64,000 nucleotides of DNA from Halobacillus_B sp963739045 (GTDB lineage Bacteria; Bacillota; Bacilli; Bacillales; Halobacillaceae), in assembly GCA_963739045.1 (NCBI GenBank), contig CAVTYY010000001.1, positions 1,062,932 to 1,126,931 of the forward strand, read 5' to 3'. The position numbers were made by a program, and so were the translations under genes. Numbering within the stretch: position 1 is the stretch's first letter; each line of letters opens with the position of its first letter. The notes beneath the pieces were generated by a model that saw only the letters and a program-made list of their open reading frames with translations, searched no databases and was not told where the DNA came from. This document shows positions 34,590-42,243 of the stretch, piece after piece.

Positions 34590-34958
34590 ATGCCGACACA
34601 ACCAAAAGAACAAGAAAAAAAACAACAGAGAAGCAGCCAGGCGAAACCAGCAGGCAATAAGGCAGCTGACAAACAGACTGAGGTGAAGGAGACGAATGTC
34701 CAAGAGACAAACGTCCAAAAACCAAAAGTCGAAAAGACAAAAGCCAAAAAGGAATCGAAGCGCAGCAAAAATAAATCGCCGCGCCGACGCATCCTGCCCA
34801 TTTGGCTGCGCATCGTTATTGTTCTTGTCTTAAGCGTCGTTGCCCTCCTGATTGGTGTGATGGTTGGATTTGGCGTGATCGGTGATGGGAGCCCTGCGGA
34901 TGCTCTGAATTGGTCGACTTGGCAGCATATTTGGGATATTGTAAATAAAACGAAATGA
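34590..34958 (+). CDS. EpuA-family single-pass membrane protein
   Basis: A 122-residue protein: a basic, Lys/Gln/Thr-rich N-terminal region (1-65), one membrane helix (about 72-97) and a short conserved tail GVIGDGSPADALNWSTWQHI. This C-terminal pattern marks the EpuA family, often labelled in databases as DNA-directed RNA polymerase subunit beta for historical reasons; it is not a polymerase subunit. Follows flhP by 23 bases after GTAAGGAGT and ends in a terminator. Confidence 0.8.
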   Translation: MPTQPKEQEKKQQRSSQAKPAGNKAADKQTEVKETNVQETNVQKPKVEKTKAKKESKRSKNKSPRRRILPIWLRIVIVLVLSVVALLIGVMVGFGVIGDGSPADALNWSTWQHIWDIVNKTK

Positions 34959-34962
34959 TCAT

Positions 34963-34997
34963 AACCCCGAACCATTCGGCAATGGTTCGGGGTTTTT
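34963..34997 (+). terminator. Terminator of the mbl-flhO-flhP operon
   Basis: AACCCCGAACCATT pairs perfectly with AATGGTTCGGGGTT, followed by TTT. Confidence 0.9.
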
Positions 34998-35050
34998 CTG
35001 TGGTTCGATAGGCTGGCCGGGGTAATCAGTACGCTTTTCTTTTAAGACAA

Positions 35051-35084
35051 CAAAAGATCCACTGTCATTAATGACAGTGGATCT
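35051..35084 (-). terminator. Terminator of the minus-strand small membrane gene
   Basis: AGATCCACTGTCATTAATGA (35055-35074) opens a perfect 30-bp palindrome running to 35084. On the minus strand it follows the stop of the 48-residue gene and ends in TTTTGTTG. Confidence 0.75.
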
Positions 35085-35111
35085 CTATAACGTCTCATGC
35101 TGGCAGAATGG

Positions 35112-35258
35112 TTACCTGCCGGCGGCACCTTTGACGAGTCGAACAATAAGGACAATAATAGCGATAACGAGAAGTATGTGAATTAGATTACCCGCGATAC
35201 CACCGATCAGACCTAGCAGCCATAGCACTAGTAAAATAATAATGATCGTCCAAAGCAT
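35112..35258 (-). CDS. Lmo0937-family small membrane protein
   Basis: A 48-residue hydrophobic protein beginning MLWTIIIILLVLWLLGLIGG, with a second helix (HILLVIAIIVLIVRLVKG) and a basic end GAAGR. Two short membrane segments with this pattern are typical of the Lmo0937 (DUF5670) family of stress-associated peptides. AAAGGAGG lies 7 bases before the start codon. A sigma B-type promoter precedes it (35309-35334). Confidence 0.85.
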   Translation of the reverse strand: MLWTIIIILLVLWLLGLIGGIAGNLIHILLVIAIIVLIVRLVKGAAGR

Positions 35259-35308
35259 GTCGTTTGCCTCCTTTTACCCTATATTAATAAAATGATTTCT
35301 TTCTACAA

Positions 35309-35334
35309 ATTCCTTTTTAAAGGTCTACTTAAAC
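35309..35334 (-). promoter_or_regulatory. Sigma B promoter of the Lmo0937-family gene
   Basis: Read on the minus strand: GTTTAA, 14 bases, AGGAAT. The -35 matches the sigma B consensus exactly and the -10 matches GGGWAT at five of six positions. Confidence 0.65.
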
Positions 35335-35352
35335 CTAATCCGCCAAATAATT

Positions 35353-35381
35353 TTGAAGACAGGCATCGAGACCTATATAAT
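35353..35381 (+). promoter_or_regulatory. Promoter of fabZ
   Basis: TTGAAG, 17 bases, TATAAT, 32 bases before the fabZ start codon. Confidence 0.65.
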
Positions 35382-35412
35382 ATAGTTAGTATGTACGAAG
35401 GGAGCTAGTTAT

Positions 35413-35835
35413 ATGTTAGATATTCAGCAAATTAAAGAAATCATTCCACACCGCTATCCATTTTTATTAATTGATCAAGTCGAGGAAATTATCGAAGGGG
35501 AAAAGGCAGTCGGATACAAGAACGTATCGGTCAACGAACCCTTCTTCCAGGGCCACTTCCCGGATTATCCGGTCATGCCTGGCGTACTGATCACCGAAGC
35601 GCTGGCACAAATGGGCGCCGTTGCTATGCTGAAAAAGGAAGAAAACCAAGGCAAATTAGCTTTCTTCACAGGAATTGATAAATGCCGCTTTAAGCGCCAA
35701 GTGAAACCCGGCGACCGACTGAAGCTCGAGGTCGAAATCGTTCGTGTTAAAGGACCGATGGGCAAAGGGAAAGCTGTCGCGAGTGTCGATGGGGAAGTTG
35801 CTTGTGAAGCAGAAATTATGTTTGCACTAAAATAA
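35413..35835 (+). CDS. fabZ: 3-hydroxyacyl-ACP dehydratase FabZ
   Basis: Dehydrates 3-hydroxyacyl-ACP to trans-2-enoyl-ACP in fatty acid elongation. 140-residue hot-dog fold: HRYPFLLID (residues 12-20), FQGHFPDYPVMPGVLITEALAQ near 46-67 with the catalytic His and Glu, and KCRFKRQVKPGD near 93. AAGGGAGC ribosome site before ATG 35413. Monocistronic, with its own promoter and terminator. Confidence 0.97.
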   Translation: MLDIQQIKEIIPHRYPFLLIDQVEEIIEGEKAVGYKNVSVNEPFFQGHFPDYPVMPGVLITEALAQMGAVAMLKKEENQGKLAFFTGIDKCRFKRQVKPGDRLKLEVEIVRVKGPMGKGKAVASVDGEVACEAEIMFALK

Positions 35836-35849
35836 AGTCGATTGATAAA

Positions 35850-35876
35850 GCCGCCGCAATTTTGGGCGGTTTTTTT
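35850..35876 (+). terminator. Terminator of fabZ
   Basis: CCGCC and GGCGG pair over an 8-9-base loop and seven T follow. Confidence 0.75.
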
Positions 35877-35899
35877 ATTTTGTGTGGAGATTGGCGGTT

Positions 35900-36360
35900 A
35901 GAAGCGATAGTTGCTGGTTTGTGATTGATACAGCTCGTCTGGACGTGCGATAGAGGGTTCGTGATGGAGCGATAGAACGCCGAAAGTCGGATAGAATCTT
36001 CGGAAGGTCAGATAGTTCTCCTTTTGGGATGGATAGAACTCTTTTTTGGGAGGATAGACAGGCAGATAGGAGCGATAGAGGTGCCGAGATGAGTGGATAG
36101 GCAGGTTTAGGTGCGATACAGCTGTCAGAGTGTATGATAGCCTGCTTGGGATGATGCGATAGAGGCTTCAGCGAGAGTGGAGCGATACAGCCGTCTGAAG
36201 TGTGCGATAGACCACTCCGGATGATGAGATAGAACCCTGTAAATAGGATAGATCCTCAATCAGGGGCAATAGAATCACAAAATCATCCGATAAAATGCCA
36301 ACACCAGGCGATACATCATCTTAAAGCATCCGATAGCCGCAGCACATCCAGCAGATAGAA
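35900..36360. repeat. Phased array of GCGATAGA-like motifs, 21-22-bp period
   Basis: GATA(G/C/A) recurs about 22 times over 460 bases. Starts include 35906, 35927, 35949, 35971, 35990, 36011, 36032, 36053, 36074, 36096, 36115, 36136, 36158, 36184, 36206, 36228, 36247, 36289, 36310, 36332 and 36354; most steps are 21 or 22. The bases between motifs are variable. Lies between the fabZ terminator and the next gene, and codes for nothing recognisable. Confidence 0.85.
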
Positions 36361-36433
36361 ATTTTTACATATTATATTTCGTTTTCCTCCGGGCATACTA
36401 CAACCGGTAACAACCAATTTAAAGGAGGAAACG

Positions 36434-36787
36434 ATGATGAAAGGAATTTTACTTAAATTAATGATTGCTGGACTAACTCTTTCTGTACTTCAAGCCTGTG
36501 GGTCTAACGGAAATAATCAGGATAACTTCAATAATCCTAGAAAAGTGAACTACAACGAAGACCAAAATATGAATTACGACAATTATGATAACAACAACAT
36601 GGACCGAAACGACCTGAATAAAAATGACGACTACAGGAACAACAATAACATGAATGACAACACGTATAATAAAGACCGCGTGAAAAAAGGCGATCAGAAC
36701 GATGACAACTATCAAGATACTGATGGTTCTAAACATGATGGTACAAATGAAGATACAATGAACAATAAAGAAGACCGCAATGGTTAA
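36434..36787 (+). CDS. Asn/Asp-rich lipoprotein
   Basis: A 117-residue lipoprotein: signal with lipobox LQAC and Cys22, then about 90 residues made almost only of Asn, Asp, Tyr, Lys and Met, probably disordered and hydrophilic. No domain can be recognised; the composition resembles spore-associated or cell-surface spacer proteins. AAAGGAGGAAACG precedes ATG 36434 (ATG 36437 is equally possible). Function unknown. Confidence 0.75.
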   Translation: MMKGILLKLMIAGLTLSVLQACGSNGNNQDNFNNPRKVNYNEDQNMNYDNYDNNNMDRNDLNKNDDYRNNNNMNDNTYNKDRVKKGDQNDDNYQDTDGSKHDGTNEDTMNNKEDRNG

Positions 36788-36795
36788 TACCTGCG

Positions 36796-36824
36796 AAAAG
36801 CCGCTCACGTCAGCGGCTTTTTTC
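36796..36824. terminator. Bidirectional terminator between convergent genes
   Basis: AAAAGCCGCT pairs with AGCGGCTTTT across six bases, with T tracts on both strands; it ends the lipoprotein gene and overlaps the end of the minus-strand membrane gene. Confidence 0.85.
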
Positions 36825-36998
36825 ATTTTTATAACCGATGAAGCTGGCGATAATCATGAGACAGACGCCTCCTATGACGAGTATGGGGACGAAGAAATGC
36901 AGAAACGAAAGGAAATCAAGCAGCATAATTCCTATTCCGATAAAAAATGAACTCATTCCTGCAATAGCAAGTCTTCTTGAAAAAACTCTCCGGTTCAA
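36810..36998 (-). CDS. Small two-helix membrane protein
   Basis: A 62-residue protein starting at a TTG codon (AAGGATG 8 bases upstream on the minus strand), with a basic N-terminus (NRRVFSRRL) and two hydrophobic helices (about 12-30 and 33-53). No family recognised. The overlap with the terminator at its 3' end is unusual but only covers the last codons. Confidence 0.55.
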   Translation of the reverse strand: MNRRVFSRRLAIAGMSSFFIGIGIMLLDFLSFLHFFVPILVIGGVCLMIIASFIGYKNEKSR

Positions 36999-37015
36999 CT
37001 GATCTCATCCTTTGT

Positions 37016-37050
37016 GAAAAAGAGTGGGGCAGCGGCTGCTAACCACTGCC
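37016..37050 (-). terminator. Terminator of the yjfB-like gene
   Basis: On the minus strand GGCAGTGG pairs with CCGCTGCC (one wobble), followed by CCACTCTTTTTC. Confidence 0.6.
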
Positions 37051-37060
37051 CTTCGCTCGT

Positions 37061-37246
37061 TTACCCTTTTAGATCGACTTTGCTGCCCAGGTTGGGGTGA
37101 GGAATTGATTTCTCAATCATCTCGACGACCTGGTTGCCATCGGACTCCGCGTTGTTCATCGCTTTATCCATGACGGCAAGGCTGGATTGCTGTTTCAGCT
37201 GGGTGGTGCTCATGGCCATTGAAAGTGCTGCAATATCCATTTCCAC
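37061..37246 (-). CDS. yjfB: YjfB family protein, putative motility-associated
   Basis: A 61-residue protein with the YjfB family pattern: MDIAALSMAMSTTQLKQQ, then SLAVMDKAMNNAE and a C-terminal PHPNLGSKVDLKG. The family often sits with flagellar or chemotaxis genes and is sigma D controlled in B. subtilis; function unknown. GGAAGGAG lies 7-8 bases before the start on the minus strand. 37247-37525 upstream shows nothing else recognisable. Confidence 0.8.
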   Translation of the reverse strand: MEMDIAALSMAMSTTQLKQQSSLAVMDKAMNNAESDGNQVVEMIEKSIPHPNLGSKVDLKG

Positions 37247-37525
37247 ACTCCTTCCTTATTCATTATATCGGATTTCTTTTTCAAATTTAAAATAGCTGGA
37301 GGTAAATAACCCAACACGGACGCGAAGACAGGAATATACCGGTACAGCCGAGTCACTTAAAACATAAAAAAAGTCGCAGGACGGAGGTAGCGATTACATA
37401 AATGTTATTGTGCTAAAACACCAGCTTCGGTACAATAAAAAGTATATAAGAAAAATGTGCTTTATAGGTAAAAATAGGTTTTTATGTTTGTTTTGAGTGG
37501 AATAGGGTATTAGGGGTGATAATTT

Positions 37526-38146
37526 ATGAAATATAGAACGGCAACTGACTTGAAAAAGCTATTGTTTGAAGACCAGGAGAAAGTAGTCAACAAAATTTCC
37601 CGTGAAAAAGTGGAAGTTTACGACCACTTGCATCAGGCTTTTCAAGATACGTATGTACCAGACGATACACTATACAAATTCGTATATCGCTACTTCTTCC
37701 GTTTAGACAATCCGAGTCTAACTAGGGAGTTTGAATCCCAATATTTTAAAATGATGGAAGAACAGCGATCTAATGAACGACCGAACATTGTGCAGATTAC
37801 GAAAGAGCTTTATGAAATTAAAAATCACAAAGGAAACCCAACGATGCAATTTCCATTAGCGGCATCGATGCTTCACACGATCAATCCAGAGTTTCCAACT
37901 TACGATAGCGATATTGCCAAAGCGTTTGACTTCTCATCGACCTACCATCTTTCTGGATTCGAGAAAAAAATGAGACGTTACATTGACCAATATCGTCACA
38001 TTTTCAATTCGTATAATGAACTGTTAGAAGATGAAGCGATGGAACCGTTGTTCAAGCATTTTAATGAACGATTCCGCGATTACGATCTTCCAAGAGTGAA
38101 GAAACTGGATCTTATGGTCTGTCAGCTGGGGAACATTATCCAATAA
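37526..38146 (+). CDS. Conserved hypothetical protein, 206 residues
   Basis: A soluble, mainly helical protein of unknown function. The block SMLHTINPEFPTYDSDIAKAF (about 114-134) resembles the LLHxxNPxxxPxYDxxV pattern found in a set of hypothetical proteins with a helix-hairpin-helix-like fold; that link is tentative. No signal or membrane segment. GGGGTGAT ribosome site before ATG 37526; a terminator follows at 38160. Stands alone at the left edge of the insertion described below. Confidence 0.7.
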   Translation: MKYRTATDLKKLLFEDQEKVVNKISREKVEVYDHLHQAFQDTYVPDDTLYKFVYRYFFRLDNPSLTREFESQYFKMMEEQRSNERPNIVQITKELYEIKNHKGNPTMQFPLAASMLHTINPEFPTYDSDIAKAFDFSSTYHLSGFEKKMRRYIDQYRHIFNSYNELLEDEAMEPLFKHFNERFRDYDLPRVKKLDLMVCQLGNIIQ

Positions 38147-38159
38147 TGTAAACTTACAT

Positions 38160-38191
38160 AACCACTGGTCTCCCGGGCCGGTGGTTTTTTT
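38160..38191 (+). terminator. Terminator of the 206-residue protein gene
   Basis: AACCACTGG pairs with CCGGTGGTT (one G-T pair), followed by six more T. Confidence 0.85.
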
Positions 38192-38218
38192 GTGTGCAGA
38201 ATAATTTGGAATGAAAAA

Positions 38219-38266
38219 GGGGGCGGGAAACATCTCGCTTTCCGTGGGCATCCGCTGAGCCTTCTT
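38219..38266. repeat. Truncated dispersed hairpin element
   Basis: GGGGCGGGAAACATCTCGCT, TTCCGTGGGCATCCGC and TGAGCC are the first 48 bases of the hairpin family; the copy stops abruptly at CTTCTTTTT, where unrelated AT-rich sequence begins. This is consistent with disruption by an insertion event. Confidence 0.6.
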
Positions 38267-38318
38267 TTTGGGTATTCTTCGGTATACATTTAACGTTGTA
38301 ATCGTGACTGAAAGTATA

Positions 38319-38382
38319 GAGGCAAGCGGTTCGATCCCGGTGTGATCCACTAATTAAGCCCTTGGAACACAAGGGTTTTTCT
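38319..38382 (+). pseudogene. Decayed tRNA 3' end (tRNA-Ala-like) with terminator
   Basis: 38319-38352 reads GAGGCAAGCGGTTCGATCCC then GGTGTGATCCACTA, closely resembling the T arm and acceptor end of a bacillar tRNA-Ala (AGCGGTTCGATCCCG...TCCACCA). T-stem pairing is imperfect and no 5' half is present. A hairpin GCCCTTG/CAAGGG with five T follows at 38358-38382, as after a real tRNA. It is a remnant, not a working tRNA. Confidence 0.55.
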
Positions 38383-38508
38383 TACGTCTATAAAATGTAT
38401 AAGATTTAAATTCTATTCACGAATGAAATATTATGCTTTAAGAGAGTGCAAGTTAATCTGTAGCAATGGATGTCGTTAATATGGGAATATTCCCTTTCCC
38501 CCAGATTT

Positions 38509-39363
38509 TTAATGGTTTTCAAGCAGAAAATCAACAAAAGCTTCCACAACAGAAAGTTCCAAATGAGATTGGTTATACGACATCCAGGTTGAACGGGTAA
38601 TCGGTTTTTGATCGATGTATAATTGACTCATAAATTTAGGGTCTACATCTTGTAAGCAAACCCCTGGAAATAATCCGTATCCTAATCCGTGTAAAACCAT
38701 CTCTTTGCATGTTTCCATACGGTCTACTTCCATGGTAGTAAAAGGAGGGATATCATAATTTTCATTCCACCAGGATTGCAAAAGAGATTTTAAGGTATGA
38801 TCCGTCTCATAACTAATTTGCGGTACAGCAGGTAAATCATCCAACTCAATTTTATTCAAAGAAACTAACCAAATTGCCTCTTTATTTAACAAGTGCTTCT
38901 GATCCTTCCAATGGTAAGAACCCCTGATAATGCCAATATGAACTTCTCCTTTTCGTAACAATTCATAGATTTCTCTACTCCATCCAGTCCGTACATTAAT
39001 TTCAATTTGCGGGTACCTTTCATGGAACATTTTTAGGATATTCGGTAATTTATATCTTGCATAAATCGTACTTACTCCTAAGCGCAGTGTTCCACTAATT
39101 TTCTCATTCATATTTTCTATGTGATCTTTCGTTTCTCTACGTAAATGAATCAATTCTTTTGCGTATTTCACTAAATATTCTCCCTGGGATGTAAATTCAA
39201 TGCCCCTTTTTCCTCGAGTGATAATGGTTGTATTAAAATCTTTTTCTATTTGTTTAATCCGATAAGTTAAAGCTGGTTGAGAAATATATAGTTCTTCTGC
39301 GGCTTTCGTTATATTTCTTGTTTTATTAAGGATCCGTAATAGTTGACAGTCTTTATTTTCCAT
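38509..39363 (-). CDS. LysR-type transcriptional regulator
   Basis: A 284-residue LysR protein: N-terminal winged helix-turn-helix (NITKAAEELYISQPALTYRI, residues 17-36) and a C-terminal effector-binding domain from about 90. Divergent from prpF-tctCBA with a 192-base shared control region, so it most likely senses the transported tricarboxylate or a derivative and activates that operon. AT-rich codon use compared with the core genes to the left. GGAGGGG lies 7 bases before the start on the minus strand. Confidence 0.9.
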   Translation of the reverse strand: MENKDCQLLRILNKTRNITKAAEELYISQPALTYRIKQIEKDFNTTIITRGKRGIEFTSQGEYLVKYAKELIHLRRETKDHIENMNEKISGTLRLGVSTIYARYKLPNILKMFHERYPQIEINVRTGWSREIYELLRKGEVHIGIIRGSYHWKDQKHLLNKEAIWLVSLNKIELDDLPAVPQISYETDHTLKSLLQSWWNENYDIPPFTTMEVDRMETCKEMVLHGLGYGLFPGVCLQDVDPKFMSQLYIDQKPITRSTWMSYNQSHLELSVVEAFVDFLLENH

Positions 39364-39377
39364 CTTTACCCCTCCAT

Positions 39378-39394
39378 CATAAAAATTTTTTATG
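39378..39394. promoter_or_regulatory. Palindrome with LysR-type T-N11-A pattern
   Basis: CATAAAAATTTTTTATG is a perfect 17-bp palindrome and contains T-N11-A, the usual LysR recognition pattern. It lies 15 bases before the regulator's start and could serve autorepression and activation of prpF. Confidence 0.4.
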
Positions 39395-39555
39395 GAATTT
39401 AATAAAAAACGAATATTTTATTTATTGAGATCATTGTACTACAATTTTCATTAATAGATGTTTAAAAATTCAAAAAAAGGAGGTTACCTTTTTATTTGTT
39501 ATAAACCAGATTAATCGAAGTGAAATCAAAAAATGGATATAAAGAAGGGATAAAA

Positions 39556-40668
39556 ATGCAACGTACACCTTGTGTCATCATGAGAGGCGGAACAAGTAAA
39601 GGGATTTTTATTAAATACGAAGATATGCCGAACGATCCTGATACCTGGGAACAATTTTTATTAGACGTTATGGGTAGCCCAGATTCAAGGCAAATTGATG
39701 GGTTGGGAGGGGCAAATTCTTTAACAAGTAAAGTAGCTATCATTAAGAAGTCAGAACGACAGGATATTGATGTGGAGTACACTTTTGGACAAGTGAGTTT
39801 AACAGATGAGATTGTAGATTTCCAAGGGAATTGTGGGAATATTTCATCAGCTGTAGGTCCTTATGCTATTGATGAAGACTATGTGAAAGCGATCACCCCA
39901 GTTACGAAAGTGAGGATTCTAAATACAAATACCAATAAAGTAATCATAGCAGAAGTTGAAGTAGAGCAAGGGATGGCCAAACAATCTGGAAGTGTAGAAA
40001 TTCCTGGCGTTCCTCATCCTGGACCTCCCGTTTATTTAACATTTCAAAATCCTGAAGGTTCTTTGACAGGAAAATCTTTACCTAGTGGAAGAGCGATGGA
40101 TTTACTGGAGACTAGTTTCGGTGATGTTAATGTATCCATTGTGGATTGTGCTAATCCTGTGGTTTTTGTAAGGGCACATGATTTAGGGCTAAAGGGTTCC
40201 GAGCTGCCTGGTGAATTTGACTGTAGGGTGCTAGAAAAACTGGAAGAAGTTAGAGCGCTGGGAGCAGAAAAAGCTGGGATCATCGAAGAGCATTTAGCTA
40301 CTGCAAAATCACCTGGAGTACCTAAAATAGCAATTGTTGCTCCACCAATGAATTTTGTAGATCGAATGGGCGTCTTAAGGAAAAGAGAAGAGATGGATAT
40401 CGTAATACGTATGATGTCCATGCAAAAGCCACACCAATCTTTAGCTATCACAGGAGCCATTTGTACAGCCGTTGCTTCTAAGATACCGAATACTATATTT
40501 GAAACGATCACCCATAATTTATCTGATACAATTAAATTAGCACATCCTGCTGGGATAATGAGTACTTTTGTGAACTATGAACAGGGAGAGTTACAATATG
40601 CAAAAGTTTTACGAACAGCAAGAAGGATCATGGAAGGTTTTGTCTATACTAGGCTTCAATACATCTAA
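39556..40668 (+). CDS. prpF: PrpF-family isomerase (DUF453)
   Basis: Member of the PrpF/methylitaconate isomerase/oxalomesaconate tautomerase family, which moves a double bond in substituted tricarboxylates such as methylaconitate. 370 residues of the diaminopimelate-epimerase-like fold: MRGGTSKGIF near 9-18, GNCGNISSAVGPYAID near 92-107, and CANPVVFV near 188. Clustering with a TctABC transporter and LysR regulator suggests that the imported acid is the substrate or is isomerised before entering central metabolism. ATG 39556 follows AAGAAGGGAT; an ATG at 39520 lacks a ribosome site. Confidence 0.88.
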   Translation: MQRTPCVIMRGGTSKGIFIKYEDMPNDPDTWEQFLLDVMGSPDSRQIDGLGGANSLTSKVAIIKKSERQDIDVEYTFGQVSLTDEIVDFQGNCGNISSAVGPYAIDEDYVKAITPVTKVRILNTNTNKVIIAEVEVEQGMAKQSGSVEIPGVPHPGPPVYLTFQNPEGSLTGKSLPSGRAMDLLETSFGDVNVSIVDCANPVVFVRAHDLGLKGSELPGEFDCRVLEKLEEVRALGAEKAGIIEEHLATAKSPGVPKIAIVAPPMNFVDRMGVLRKREEMDIVIRMMSMQKPHQSLAITGAICTAVASKIPNTIFETITHNLSDTIKLAHPAGIMSTFVNYEQGELQYAKVLRTARRIMEGFVYTRLQYI

Positions 40669-40680
40669 GGGAGGAATTGT

Positions 40681-41682
40681 ATGGAGAAAGTAAGGGGTTT
40701 TAGTTTCGTCTTTATTGTAAGCGCTTTAATTATTGGGTTGACAGGCTGTGACTTACAGGCATCTGCGAGAAGTAATGGGGAACATAATTTCCCTAACCAC
40801 CCTATGGAAGTCGTGATTCCATTTGGTGAGGGAGGGGCAAGTGATACGTTTACTAGAAAATTTACGGACATTATGAATGAAACTTCCCCTGAACCCTTAC
40901 AAGCGATTAACAAAGGGGGAGCTGGTGGTTTAGTGGGAATGATCTACGCAGAAAAGCAACACAATGATGGTTATACGGTGTTAGAAGTTACACCTTCTCA
41001 TGTCATCAGTGACGTTCTGGAAAGAGGAAAAGGAATAGAACTACGTAAGGATTTTGAACCTTTGGTGCGCATCCAATCGGATATTTATGTTTTGTCCGTA
41101 CCAATTGATAGCAAAATAAATAGTTTTGAAGAATTAATTGAGTCAAGTAAAGAAAATACTTTAACATTTGGAGGTATCAGCCCGGGCGGTTTAGATGATC
41201 TTACTTTAAAGGCATTGGCAGAAGACACGGGAATGAAAGTTAAGTTTATTCCTTATAAATCTGGTTCAGAAGTAAAAGCTGCTGTGCTTGGAGGAGAAGT
41301 GGATGTTTATTTAGACAAAATTATTTCTTCTATTGGCTATATTAAAGATAAAAAGGTAAAGCCTCTTGTAGTCTTAAACGATGAACGCATAAATAAGGTA
41401 GAAGAATTAAGCGACGTGCCCACTACTAAAGAGCTGGGCTACGATACTACTATAGGGTCTTGGAGAGGATTTGTGGTTGAGAAAGGCACTCCTGAATACG
41501 TTAAAGAATTTTATATTAATCAAATGAAGAAAGCTTATGCGACTGAGGAATACAAGAAATTCGCAGAACAAAATTTAGTTGATATTCGAGAAGGGTTTTT
41601 GGGACCACAAGAGTTTAAGAAACAGTGGGAAGAAGAGTATCAAACCTTTACTAAAGTAGCTGAAAAAACTGGATTAAAATAA
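40681..41682 (+). CDS. tctC: Tripartite tricarboxylate transporter substrate-binding lipoprotein (TctC)
   Basis: Extracytoplasmic receptor of a TTT family transporter. 333 residues: signal with lipobox LTGC and Cys23, then a Bug/TctC fold (PMEVVIPFGEGGASDTFTRK near 41-60; TPSHVISD near 106; GGISPGGLDDLTLKALAED near 157-175 lining the carboxylate pocket). GGGAGGAAT ribosome site, 12 bases after prpF. Acts with TctA and TctB encoded next. Confidence 0.92.
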   Translation: MEKVRGFSFVFIVSALIIGLTGCDLQASARSNGEHNFPNHPMEVVIPFGEGGASDTFTRKFTDIMNETSPEPLQAINKGGAGGLVGMIYAEKQHNDGYTVLEVTPSHVISDVLERGKGIELRKDFEPLVRIQSDIYVLSVPIDSKINSFEELIESSKENTLTFGGISPGGLDDLTLKALAEDTGMKVKFIPYKSGSEVKAAVLGGEVDVYLDKIISSIGYIKDKKVKPLVVLNDERINKVEELSDVPTTKELGYDTTIGSWRGFVVEKGTPEYVKEFYINQMKKAYATEEYKKFAEQNLVDIREGFLGPQEFKKQWEEEYQTFTKVAEKTGLK

Positions 41683-41725
41683 AAGTTGGCGGAAGCTAAT
41701 CCGCCTCCTCATAGGAGGTATCTTT

Positions 41726-42202
41726 ATGGGAGAGATTATTTTTCATTTTGTTCTTATTGGTGTTTTGGTGGTATTCCTGAATGCATCCTACAATATTTCT
41801 ACTGAAGGTTCCATTGATCCGGTTGGACCGGCAGCGTTTCCACAATTTTTACTATATTTAGCCATATTGTTAACACTAATTTCTCTATTCCGTTCTATTA
41901 AGAAGTGGAGGAGTGAAAGAGAGACATCTGACACGGCCTCTATTATAAATCTCCCAGTAGCGGGTATGTTGGTAAGTCTTATTGTCTTTCTATTGTTAAT
42001 AGATTATATAGGGTTTATTTTCACCTCAATGCTTCTATTATTTTCTCTTTTTTACCTTTTGGGCCAAAAGAATTTTTGGAAGATTTCAATTCAATCGATT
42101 ATTTTGCCATTGGCCTTTGCTTTTTTGTTTGGAGCCGTATTGAGTGTTCCTCTCCCTAGAGGCTTCGGGATGATAGAAATTCTCAGTTACTATATCTATT
42201 AG
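41726..42202 (+). CDS. tctB: Tripartite tricarboxylate transporter small membrane subunit (TctB)
   Basis: 158 residues with four predicted membrane helices (near 8-25, 38-60, 78-97 and 110-150, the last region holding two), typical of TctB (PF07331). The short SIDPVGPAAFPQ motif near 30-41 is conserved. ATG 41726 follows ATAGGAGGT; the order tctC-tctB-tctA is the usual one. Confidence 0.88.
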   Translation: MGEIIFHFVLIGVLVVFLNASYNISTEGSIDPVGPAAFPQFLLYLAILLTLISLFRSIKKWRSERETSDTASIINLPVAGMLVSLIVFLLLIDYIGFIFTSMLLLFSLFYLLGQKNFWKISIQSIILPLAFAFLFGAVLSVPLPRGFGMIEILSYYIY

Positions 42203-42243
42203 TTGTTTTACGTTTAAAATTTGAAGCGTAAGGAGGAAAAAGT

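Noticed and set aside
38281..38352. Functional tRNA gene
   Set aside because: No 5' acceptor strand, D arm or anticodon arm can be folded, and the T stem has a mismatch; only the 3' end is recognisable.
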